DNA from: Echinometra lucunter
Taxonomy: Eukaryota > Echinodermata > Echinoidea > Camarodonta > Echinometridae
Direction of reading: 5' to 3'
Length of the DNA: 64,000 bases
NCBI GenBank assembly: GCA_029962745.1
Contig: CM057162.1
Coordinates: 19,489,840 to 19,553,839, forward strand
Shown here: positions 23,751 to 33,007 of the stretch, in pieces
Position numbering within the stretch: the stretch's first letter is position 1
Layout of the letters: the number at the start of each line of letters is the position of its first letter
Notes under the pieces: model-generated
What the model was told of the DNA's origin: nothing
Seen by the model: only the letters and a program-made list of their open reading frames with translations
Database searches by the model: none
Translations under genes and position numbers: made by a program

Positions 23751-24768
23751 TAACATCACCATTGTACCCCGTATCAAATTTTGGGTAATTCTCACCTCAT
23801 TATACGACTTCTACAAAAAATGGCATACCACTATGCCTTAACTTTTCACTGACGCCCTCCGCGTTGAATGGGCAGTTCAATGGTCTCAAAATAACTTTTA
23901 CAATATATATGCATTGTTTCAGAGTGTGTCAGAGGAATAACTCCTCACTCTTTCCCTGTTATATTTTCTTTCATTTCCTGTTTGTGTGTTTAATGTATTC
24001 ATTACACATTTATAATTATTGTGCAAATATTTTTCTGGTTACTTGCTGCAAATCTTAATCAATTCATTGTGAGTAGTTCGTTGTTACAATAAGCATTCAC
24101 AAATTATTCTGGCAAAACTTTATTTTTTTAATATACATTTGCTTTGATTTGTTGTGAAAATAATATTTTTGAAAATGACAGAATAGTAAAAGAATTTTTA
24201 ATTAACAACCCCCCCCCCCCCCGCGCGCCCCATGCCTTCCCCATGCGGTTGTACCTCCACAAATATTGATGCCTCTGGGGAAACCGTTAAAGGAAAACGT
24301 GGATTACACTGGGGGAGCTAATCGTTTGCAATTTCAATCGAAACTAGCGTAAATATTCAAAACTGAATGACAAACGCCGCTAAAAAGTAATAACAACACG
24401 ACGTTCCTCTCAGTTTCTGACCCCCCCCCCCCCCCACACAGTACCAAGTGACACGTCGCCCCCTTAAGTTCCCGCACTTTTATTAGTCTAGGCAAAATAG
24501 GAATTGTAGCGCATAAAATGAAGATGACTTTCATTTCATTTGATTTCATTTATTTTCCATTTTCAACATAATATAACAAACATAATTACAAAATCATCAA
24601 AAATGATATCATCGTTAACAGAATGTACATAATAACAATAAATTTCATACAATATAAGTATCGGGGCTAATTTTATAAATAAATTTTGAAAATGGAGGGG
24701 AATGCTAAAAGCAAAGCTTGTACTTCGCATTCACCTCAAACAAACAATATAATATCATATATGGGTAT

Positions 24769-24799
<31 letters not shown>

Positions 24800-25037
24800 A
24801 TGTAGACAGTAATAACTTCCAAAAGAGTCGAAGGTACGCCATGTGCAAATCCAACATTAGCTTTCATTGTTCAGAATTTTCCGCCCGCCTCGGGCCTTCC
24901 TCAGTGTATACAGTTTAATGACAAGATAAATGCATTTATCATCATGATTTATCATCATCATCATTATTATATTATTATCATTATTATTATTATTATCATT
25001 ATTATTATCATTATTAATATCATTATTGTTATTGTTA

Positions 25038-25126
<89 letters not shown>

Positions 25127-25130
25127 CTAT
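23751..25130. other. Intergenic sequence with microsatellites and poly-C runs
   Basis: No gene is recognised. It contains poly-C runs (about 24211-24223 and 24421-24435), a (TA)n tract at 24773-24799, and a long (ATT)n/(TTA)n tract from about 24960 to 25123 interspersed with ATC triplets. The block 24530-24720 (TTTCATTTATTTTCCATTTT, then ACATAATATAACAAACATAA) looks like a retroelement 3' tail, but this is not certain. Confidence 0.5.
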
Positions 25131-25263
25131 CACTAGAAAAGGGAGAAAAGGGAATGACAAACAAAACTGAACAGAACAGGACACAAAAACACATACTCAC
25201 ACACAAGAAAAGGAAATGGACAATAACAACAACAACAAAAGGGAGCGCTGGCTTATTATGAAG

Positions 25264-25550
25264 AAGGAGAGAGAGAGAGAGAGAGAGAGAATATCAAAAT
25301 CTCCAAATCTCCAAATTTTATTGTCCGAAAAAGGAAATTCATTTTGCCCAATTGATCGTGGGCCCGGCAGCCACTGAGCAGCGCCATATCGAAGTTGCTC
25401 TATCCTTTTCAATTTTTGAACGCCAAAGAAGGTAGCAGCAACTCCCATCTTTTAACGTCTTTTGGTATGACGCGGCCGGGGTTCGAACCCGCGACCTCCC
25501 GATTGTGAGGCGGACGCTCTACCTATACTGAGCCAACACATCGGTTAGAT
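25264..25550 (-). mobile_element. tRNA-derived SINE with (CT)n tail
   Basis: On the minus strand the head reads TTGGCTCAGTATAGGTAGAG (A box), TCCGCCTCACAATCGGGAGG (anticodon-arm-like) and GGGTTCGAACCCCGG (B box), covering about 25466-25546. It looks like a tRNA with a CAC-type anticodon loop, but the acceptor stem does not close and a roughly 200-bp unrelated body follows. The body ends in a run of TC dinucleotides at 25266-25291. These are SINE properties, not those of a functional tRNA gene. Confidence 0.75.
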
Positions 25551-25689
25551 GTATGCACTGAAAGGAGTAGGGGGGTTGGGGGCCGAAACACGGTTTGAAA
25601 ATATGAAGCTAAAATTGAATGAATATTAGCAGAATGTAGAATTAACAAAGTATTAATCATAAGTCATGGATGATGATGATTCTTTATAA

Positions 25690-27060
25690 AGGTTTTCAAG
25701 CGATTTATCAATTTCCCACCAAGAATCAATGAGATTCCTGGTAGGAAACCAATAGAAAAGTCTTAAGTCATTTCTTGAATAAGTATGAACTGGGAGCATC
25801 CTTTATATTTGAGTTCAGATTATTCCAAAATTTGGGTCCGGTGAAAGTAAATATATAGATTTTATAAAAAATAGTCCTAGTAAGGGATTAATAAAATTCA
25901 TTCCATTGTCGAGTGGGGTACTTATGAACAGACATATTCTTACAGAATATATCATTGGAAAGTGAAGTGAACATGTTATTATTTATGAACTGACCAAGAT
26001 TATGACGATACAAATCATTTATTTTTACTCTCTAAAAAAAAAGAGTGAACGCGTCCACTCATTAAGGGGTGAATTTCAGAAGAGAGTGAATTTAGAGTGC
26101 ATTATGAGTGAATTAAGAGTTAAAATTGTAATATTCACTCTTTATTCACTCTTTGAGGGGTGACGTCAGGGATCACTCACATCCTTGAGTGATCCCTGAG
26201 GTCACCCTCAAGAGTGAATAAAGAGTGAATATCAAAATTTGAGTGATCCCTGAGGTCACCTCTCAAAGAGTGAATAGAGAGTAAATATCACAATTTTTAC
26301 TCTTAATTCACTCTTAACTCACTCTAAATTCACTCTCTTCTGAAATTCATCCCTAAATGTGTGAACGCGTTCAATCTTTTTTTTAAAGAGAGAGTAAAAT
26401 GTCATTTTCAAAGAATGGAGGGTCCGCATGTAATTTCCGGGAAAGATTTGATATGATACGGACAGCCTTTTTCTGTAATAATATTCTATCAAGATAAGTA
26501 GGATGTGTGTTACCCCAATCAACTAAACCATAATTCCAATAGGGTACTATCAATGTAGAGTATAAGGTATAAGAAGGGTGAATTTGGGAAAATAATACTT
26601 TAGTTTAATTAAGACTCCTATATTTCGGGAAATCGTTTGGCATACACTGTCTACATGGAATTTCCAAGATAGTTTATTATCTATAATTATTAAACCTAAG
26701 AATTTCATGGAAGAGACTTCCTCTATAAGCATATTTTCTGAAACAATATAATAGGGTAAATTATTTAAGGAGTTACTGAATGTCATAAGTTTAAGTTTTC
26801 TGAAGGCTGAGAGACAGTTTATAATATTGGCTCTTATCCAATGAAGTAGTTTTGTGAGTTCAGAGGTTAAAACATTTGCCAATGTATGGGGATAAGTGTG
26901 GGACAGAAAAACATTAGAATCGTCGGCAAACAATAGAAAAGAAAGGATATCTGAAGAATTGCTAATGTCATTAATATAAATTGTAAATAAAAATAATAGG
27001 GCCAAGCAAGCTACGCTGAGGGACACCACAATTTACAGATAATTTAGAAGAACATTGACC
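25690..27060 (-). pseudogene. Non-LTR retrotransposon reverse-transcriptase remnant
   Basis: The minus strand encodes a decayed reverse transcriptase of the CR1/jockey type. In order, GVPQRSLLGP (near 27040) is in one frame. A frameshift leads to FTIYINDISN and the catalytic LLFADDSNVF. LLHWIRANI, MKFLGLIIIDNKLSWKFH and NIGVLIKLKYY follow, to about 26550. Downstream pieces in other frames continue the conserved C-terminal part (PTYLDRIL-like, then DLYRHNLGQF near 26010). The 5' side is cut off by the (TA)n tract at 27066. The frame is also split by the palindromic element at 26022-26399. At least one frameshift and the missing N-terminal half make it inactive. Confidence 0.8.
26022..26399. 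repeat. Palindromic GAGTGAAT element inserted in the LINE remnant
   Basis: TTTTACTCTCTAAAAAAAAA at the left mirrors TTTTTTTTAAAGAGAGAGTAAA at the right. ACGCGTCCACTCATTAAG mirrors ATGTGTGAACGCGT, and GAATTTCAGAAGAGAGTGAA mirrors CACTCTCTTCTGAAATTCAT. The whole interior is built from GAGTGAAT/ATTCACTC words and TGATCCCTGAGGTCACC blocks, so it folds on itself at several registers. Reverse-transcriptase reading resumes on both sides of it. Confidence 0.8.
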
Positions 27061-27061
27061 A

Positions 27062-27069
27062 TTAATATA

Positions 27070-27135
<66 letters not shown>
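27062..27135. repeat. (TA)n microsatellite
   Basis: An almost pure TA dinucleotide run of about 70 bp abuts the truncated 5' side of the LINE remnant. Confidence 0.95.
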
Positions 27136-27139
<4 letters not shown>

Positions 27140-27545
27140 AATAAAGTTAGACAGTTAACGTGTGGTTCATCAGTACTTTATTGTTTTGCTACTCGGAGTT
27201 TCACGCAGATGCGATCCTCAGGCAACTAATAAAGGCTAGTGGCAATACCATTTGAACATTAACAATTCACTGAAAAAGCGCGCAGAGCGCGCAACCCCAT
27301 TTCACGCATATGGAGCGCAAGCTACCATGGTAATTTAGCGCGCTGAGATGGTTCCACTGAGAAGAAAGAGAGAGAGAGAAAGAAAGAGAAAGAGAGAGAG
27401 GAAGAAAGAGAAAGAGAGAGAGAGAGAGAGAGGGGAGAGAGAAGAGAGGATGAGAGAGAGCGCGAGGGGGGGGGGGGGGGGCATGAAGCGACAATGCACC
27501 AACAAGACCGCGTGAAACAGGGTTTGGCAAGAAGATGCAAAGCGA
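27136..27545. other. Non-coding, purine-rich low-complexity stretch
   Basis: GA-rich from 27358 to 27465, then a poly-G run at about 27467-27481. It lies directly downstream of the Penelope-like frame and may be that element's 3' flank. No gene is seen; the serine/leucine-rich open frames here are translated (CT)n. Confidence 0.5.
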
Positions 27546-28052
27546 TTACGAAAATTCTTTCTTGAAGTTGCACAAGTAGAACTTATTCTGATGACGGCAT
27601 TTAGAAATGAGTTCCGGTCGCTTATTTAAGAGTGATTGCTTGTCAGCGTTCATTATGAGCAGTTTCTCAGTTAAGCACAGGTCACACCTCTTAGACTCGT
27701 TGGTGTATGGATGCGCATGGCGGGCAATCGACCACTTGATGGTGTAGGGTGTATCGTGCCGTTTCAGATCCCAGATGAATTTCGATAGCTCCGTGCTGTA
27801 TTGATACCTCTCATGTCGGAAGGATAGGAGATGGTTGCTGTACCTCAACTTGAAGGGGGGCTCCGTAAGGCCGATGTAGACCATCGTTTTGCTTGGGCTA
27901 GTAACTTCGGCGTTGTAGATGATGTTAGTAGCCAAGCAGTTCCCTTGAAGGGGGCAGAGGTTCTTGTTCCGGCAGTTGCATGTTTTGCTGCTACTGGTTT
28001 TCTTGCCTTCTTCCATGTATAGCTTGTTGTGGGCCTTGATGATGTTGGCAAG

Positions 28053-28056
<4 letters not shown>
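27546..28056 (-). pseudogene. Penelope-like element, GIY-YIG endonuclease C-terminus
   Basis: The minus-strand frame ending at a TAA (27546-27548) encodes the C-terminal end of a Penelope-like retroelement polyprotein. KTCNCRNKNLCPLQGNCL is the cysteine motif that precedes the endonuclease. VYIGLTE is the GIY-YIG core. FKLRYSNHLLSFRHE, TELSKFIWDLK, IKWSI, CDLCLTEKLLI and LLNKRPELISKCRH follow in the family order. The reverse-transcriptase domain expected upstream is absent: the homology stops at a (TA)n tract and G-rich junk at 28057. It is therefore a 5'-truncated copy. The frame itself is uninterrupted, suggesting a fairly recent insertion. Confidence 0.85.
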
Positions 28057-28108
<52 letters not shown>

Positions 28109-28370
28109 CTTCCTTCCTTCCGTTTCCTTTCTTTCTCTTTCTTTGTTCTTTTTCCTTTTTTTCTTTTTTTTTGGGTTCGGAAATTATTGGGGGGGGGGGG
28201 ACAAATGATATCTTTGCCCTCCCCCGAAATTTTCTTTCGGGGGGGGGGGGGGGGGAACTGGCCGACCCCCTAACCCCCCCCCCCCCAGGATCGACGCCTC
28301 TGGCTTTGGGGGCTGAAGCCCCCCCCCCAAAAAAAAAAAAAAAAAAAAAAAAAAATCGATCAAGTTCCCC
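28057..28370. repeat. (TA)n tract and G/C/A homopolymer region
   Basis: A TA dinucleotide run at 28057-28106 is followed by pyrimidine-rich sequence. Long G runs follow (about 28190-28200 and 28240-28254), then poly-C (about 28274-28286) and poly-A (about 28329-28354). The G and C runs are arranged as an imperfect inverted repeat. Long frames across it are artefacts of homopolymers. Confidence 0.8.
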
Positions 28371-28839
28371 CAAATTTTTAACGACATGAGTGCAATTTGA
28401 ATATCATATATATTCTAATATAATGTTCTTGTATTGAACCCTCATATCAAAAAGGAGAGGAAAAAAGGAAAGGATAAAGAGGAAAAAGATAAAGGAAAAA
28501 CCTGGGAGCGCGCGCTCTCTCGCATTTAAATGATCTTAACCAGTATCGGTAAAATTACTATTTTTAAGAATGAAAATAGGTTTGCATCTTGTCTCGTTAT
28601 CCACAGTTTATGCTCTTCTTCTATTCATTACTTGTTAGTTAGGCCTATTATAACGGCAATGATTCCGGAGGGGCAATTAAGTTGACCTAAAATAGATGAA
28701 TTTTCAGGAGATAAAGGCCTGTTACACAAACCTTTTCGCAACACCCTCTGTGAGAACGGAAGATGCCGATAAATATTACTTTCATACGTTACTAAATCAC
28801 GAGAAGGGAGTAGTATAACTATGATAAAAAAAATAAAAT

Positions 28840-29650
28840 AAAATAAAAATTATGCTCGCTCATAATTTTCTATAAACGGAACAAGATGTTTTCGATCAGC
28901 AAACCACTCTTATTCCAGAAACAGTCTATGTCTGGATATCAGAACATTTTTTGCAGCGACATGTCCGACTATGCTGGAAATAGTTCAGCAGGCCAGGGAG
29001 TGTACATGATAAGACCAATTAGTGAGTTTTGTATATATTTTTTCTTCGCTCGCTACGCTTGCTCATAATTATAAAGAATCTTTAGGGATGCAAACGAACT
29101 TGGCATGCAAGGGAGGTGACCGAATAGGCATATGACATGTATGATGTATTTTGATGTTGAAATGATACTTTATCATTGTGGTTTTCGTTGCTTGCTTCGC
29201 TCGCTCATAATAATTAGAAACGTTTCTAAGAATGGTTTTGTACAGGAAACAATTTACTGGACCAGCCAGGTTTATCATAATTTGTTAGTGAGGTGACCAA
29301 ATATACCACTGAAATGTCTTATAGGACTAGGGTGTATTTTGATGACAAACTAAGACGTCTTTGACAGCAAGGTGTGGTTGTATTTTGGCTCGCTCGCCTC
29401 ACTCGCCCGCGAAATAAATAAATAGTATATATGGGGGCGGTGTGCGGGCGGGCAAGAGGGTGGAGTGTAAGCAAGAAATTTCGGCAAAATATTTCGATCA
29501 CCCATGGACACTAAAAATTTTGCCAGCAAGGTATACCTGGCGAGGTGGCCAACTAGACCATTTAGATATGTCAGTCTAGTGGTATTTTGATTACAATGAC
29601 AGCAAGAAGTGCATTGGCTAGCTCACTTCGCTCGCTCGCAAAATTAATTT
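28840..29650. repeat. Diverged tandem repeat with TTCGCTCGCT blocks
   Basis: Four units of roughly 180-250 bp share a terminal block near 28855, 29045, 29198, 29390 and 29625 (variants of GCTTCGCTCGCTCATAATTA). Each is followed by CAGCAAGG-type text, GAGGTGACCAAA or GAGGTGGCCAAC, and GTATTTTGATGA. Similarity between units is moderate, indicating age. No coding content. Confidence 0.6.
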
Positions 29651-31530
29651 AAAAAGTAGTTAATGTGTATTTTTGAAAGTCCCTATCACGCGCGCGCGCG
29701 TGTGTGTAGGGGAGGGGGGCATAGACATACAATAAATTTAGGGGGGTCCCTCCTCCCACCTCTAAGTCGTTTTGCTCTAGCTCCGTGGCACATATCCTCC
29801 AAGCTCCCAGTAGCCCCCCCCCCCCAAAAAAAAAAAAAATCGTTTGCTCTAGAACCGCCCCTGAATATAACATAGGACGCAAGACACGTTTTGGGATCTC
29901 TGCGCATACTTTTGTCATATGCTATTTAATCTGCTGTATGCTAAATCTTTTTGATGTTATCCCAACGTGATTCTGGTTACAAGTGAATATGGACTTGCCA
30001 ATGCCATTAACAAACATTACGTCATGCGATTTTCGTTCGGTTTCTTATGACTGCATTGAGTTCTGAGATCCCATTTTGACTACTAAAGAGTCTCTACGAG
30101 GTTATAATGGTGACAGCTTACCCGAGGGGGGGGGGGGGAGGGGGAGGGGGTAGTGTCTGGCCCGAGATAGGGGGTTGGAATGAGAGCTCACCCGAGATAG
30201 AGGTACATTGAGCAGTGTTCAGGATTTAGGGGGGCTCCAAGGCAAGAAAAGCCTGCAAAAAAAAACCCGAGAAAGGGGGTTCAGAAATTTCGGCAGTCCT
30301 GATATGGGGGGGGGGGGGGTAAGGCTTTCAAAGGAAAGAAACGAGCATATGCGTACCATAACTGAGTGGGGAGGGGGGGGGGGAGGGGGGCAGGGGATTT
30401 TCTCGTGTTTTCCAAAATCATACATAGACCCAAGATATGGTAAATGTTGATGTAGATGTAGCTGTTCACTGCTACCTTTTTGATTTTTTTTTCTCTGCCA
30501 CTCCTTAGTTTATTTTTTTCTCTCTCTCTTTGTTTTGCATTTTTTTCAATCCTATCGATTACCTGTTAATGTTATAACATGTTTGTTATAATAAAGTTAC
30601 AAATAATAATAAAATATGTTAAAAGATAAGTATAATGTCATATTGCAAACGAGCGAGCAAAATTTGAAAAGGAATTCATTCAGGATGGAAATGGTTCTAT
30701 TTATTTTCACATTTTTTTACTCAAGTGTCTGCTAGGCTGCAGTTTAAGAACAGGGGCTATAGGCTCTTATGTGACAGATAACTTGGCTCTAAGCCTCCAA
30801 ACTTTGAAGGAAAGTTTGTTCCCCCCCCCCCCCCCCCCATCCTTTAATCGAAGCAACAAGACCAAAGAACAAGATGTGTGCTGGTCGTGATTTTTAGATC
30901 CAGCTATTCAAGTACATGTACACAATTTTCTTATCGCCAACTGTAATTCACGACTGATGAATGTCACTTTGTCACTGGCGCTTGACAAAAGGTACTCGCT
31001 CCTTCTTTCTTTCTGTGTCTCTCTGGTTCTGCACTACCAACTCTGGCATTCACTTTTGTTCTCAAACTCTCCGTTATCTTGCCAACATTAGCTTCAGCAC
31101 TTGTCTTCCACTCCTCTCTGCAGATCATAGTCCTCTTCTTCCCATACTCCTCCCTTCCATCTTTCCTGCCAACGCCAAATTTCTTATACCTCCTGTATCC
31201 TCTTCGTACAAGTGTCCCTCAAATCTTATGAGCCAAATCCATACCTCACTGATCAGTTCTTTCAATTCAGCTCTCTTCCATTCATCACACTTTCTCTTTC
31301 CTCACTTTATTTCTTCATGGGATCCCAAATGAATTCTTGAAAATGTCAGAAAGTACCTCCTAAACAAACACTTATATCCTTTTGTATTCTGGTTCTTGTG
31401 AACGTAATAAAAGTGTACCAGTCACCCAACAACACAATTTGTAATAGAGCTAGTATACTGGAAATACCCCCCCCCCAAAAAAAAAGCATCTCAGCCAAGA
31501 ATTTAACCTAAGATTCTGAGGGGTTAACTG
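29651..31530. other. Intergenic sequence with G/C homopolymer-rich repeats
   Basis: No gene is recognised. G-rich and C-rich blocks lie at about 29700-29840, 30125-30150, 30306-30320, 30365-30395 and 30821-30838. Several sit in GGGGGGCTCC/GGGGTCCC contexts that look like decayed inverted-repeat elements. A 123-codon plus-strand frame (30961-31332) matches nothing I know. Confidence 0.4.
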
Positions 31531-32023
31531 TTAAAGGCATTGGCTAACTTTGTGAGTAGCTGATTTCAAAATTCTCAAACTAAGGTGAAACATGTGTATG
31601 GGTACTTGTATTTGTACTCAAAAACCCTGAAACCAACCATAATTTGGAATGAAAAAGTGTAAGTAAGACGCAAACGGCGATTTATTATCCTTCGTCTCAC
31701 GAGACAATCACTAAGAGGACCACTTTGCTTGAATTTGAAAATGCCGTTATGTGCCTCCCGCCGCGTGATTCGCCAGTGCACACAGTGCGGTAAGGCGAGT
31801 CACACGCGCATGCGCACTCCTTATGTCCATTCTGTGCAACCGACCCTAGTATATTTTTCAAACATTGGTTCACATTTTTGATATTCAAAAATACTTCCTG
31901 TGGATATTATACTTTGAAACTTTCAGACCGATAGTTTTACACTATAACTCTTATGTTTATCCCATTTTCAAGTAACAAAACAAGATTTTTTAAAATCATA
32001 ACAATGTTAACCAATGTCTTTAA
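31531..32023. repeat. TIR element E, copy 2 (opposite orientation)
   Basis: TTAAAGGCATTGGCTAAC at the left and GTTAACCAATGTCTTTAA at the right. The interior is the reverse complement of the copy at 18318-18820: TTTGTACTCAAAAACCCTGA, then TCCTTCGTCTCACGAGACAA, then CATGCGCACTCC. Length is 493 bp against 503 bp. Confidence 0.85.
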
Positions 32024-32913
32024 GAGTTTGAAAAAAGTAAAGAATAATAAGACCACACAATTAGGGCTTCATAGAATCATATGGCTATTCGATATTCGAT
32101 TCCATAAACCACCATAATTTATGAACATACGCTGACTAGTCTGCCTCTATAGTTAATTTTACATTAATTGGGAGAATATTTGAACTGGCAATATCTCTTT
32201 ACAGAAGAATTAATTTAAGCTTATATTTTGAATGCAGTATAGTGAAAATGAATCCATAACATACATGTACACTGTATATAGTAAAATGTCTTTGGGTGAC
32301 TGGTACCCTTTCAGAGCACATCTCAAGACACATCTACATCTGGATTATGAAAGGAATTGAAAGGAGATTGGACATGAAATTTCTGTAGTGTTAATTCTCT
32401 GTGACTCCTGTCCCAAATTGTGGTTACAATTGGTTTCATTTTCATTTTTGAGTGCTCTGACCTTTTCAGTTGGAAAAAAGGGCATCAACTATACCCAACC
32501 CATACATAATGCATACATCTGAGAAGAAAAAAAAAGTCCACACATACACAAGATACTGTGCTTTTTCTTGCTTACACCATTTATCCAAAATATCAAGAGA
32601 GTATTCATAAACAATATAGACATTAACTGGCAAAATAACAAATAGAAAACACTTCTGATGCTGAACATATGTTATGTACATTGATATCTCAGTTGCTAAT
32701 ACTGCCAATACTTTGATTCTGGCTTTCTAAAAGTCATAGCAGAAGAGCTCATGCATACTTTGTGCGTTTGGCAAGAGTCTCAGGAAAATTTAATCTAGCC
32801 AATTATTTAAAGGAAAGAAAGGTTCAGAAAGATGGGGAGTTGATATGCTGGACAAATGGTAGTAGGCTGTTGTTGCTGTTGCTGCTGCTTGCTGTTGCTC
32901 CCACTGCTGTCAA
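32024..32913. other. 3' flank of UBA52
   Basis: Sequence immediately past the UBA52 stop codon in transcript sense. It begins with a CAG/CAA-rich stretch (about 32865-32905) that should be 3' UTR. No other gene is seen out to the element ending at 32023. Confidence 0.5.
32789..32794 (-). terminator. Candidate poly(A) signal for UBA52 (ATTAAA)
   Basis: ATTAAA, the commonest variant of the animal polyadenylation hexamer, lies on the minus strand 120 bases beyond the UBA52 stop codon. A canonical AATAAA was not seen nearer. Position supports it but use is unproven. Confidence 0.4.
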
Positions 32914-33007
32914 TTATTTGGGCTTCTTCTTGGGTCGAAGGTCATTGGAGTGACCGCACTTCTTCTTGCGGCAGTTGGTTGCACGAGGGTGAAGACGGGC
33001 ATAGCAT
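32914..33007 (-). CDS. UBA52: UBA52, coding exon 4 (C-terminus of eL40)
   Basis: This 94-nt terminal coding exon supplies one base of a split lysine codon and then [30 protein letters not shown] and a TAA stop. With the cysteines in exon 3 these form the four-cysteine zinc-binding site of ribosomal protein eL40, a late-assembling 60S subunit protein. The acceptor is CTACATGTAG. Summing the four coding exons gives 387 nt, that is 128 codons plus stop, exactly the size known for UBA52 (76 ubiquitin plus 52 eL40). The basic tail KKKPK is usual for the family. Confidence 0.97.

Noticed and set aside
24944..25261. Poly-isoleucine open frames
   Set aside because: Direct translation of the ATT microsatellite on both strands.
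25466..25546. Functional tRNA gene
   Set aside because: A and B boxes are present but the acceptor stem does not pair and the sequence continues into a SINE body with a CT tail.
27964..28389. 141-codon plus-strand frame opposite the Penelope-like remnant
   Set aside because: It runs antisense to a recognised domain and through TA, poly-G and poly-A tracts.
30961..31332. 123-codon plus-strand frame as a gene
   Set aside because: Ser/Leu/Pro-rich from pyrimidine-rich sequence, no recognisable domain, no promoter or splice context.
32762..32953. Plus-strand 63-codon frame
   Set aside because: Antisense to the UBA52 terminal exon and 3' UTR, with a leucine run from CAG/CTG repeats.
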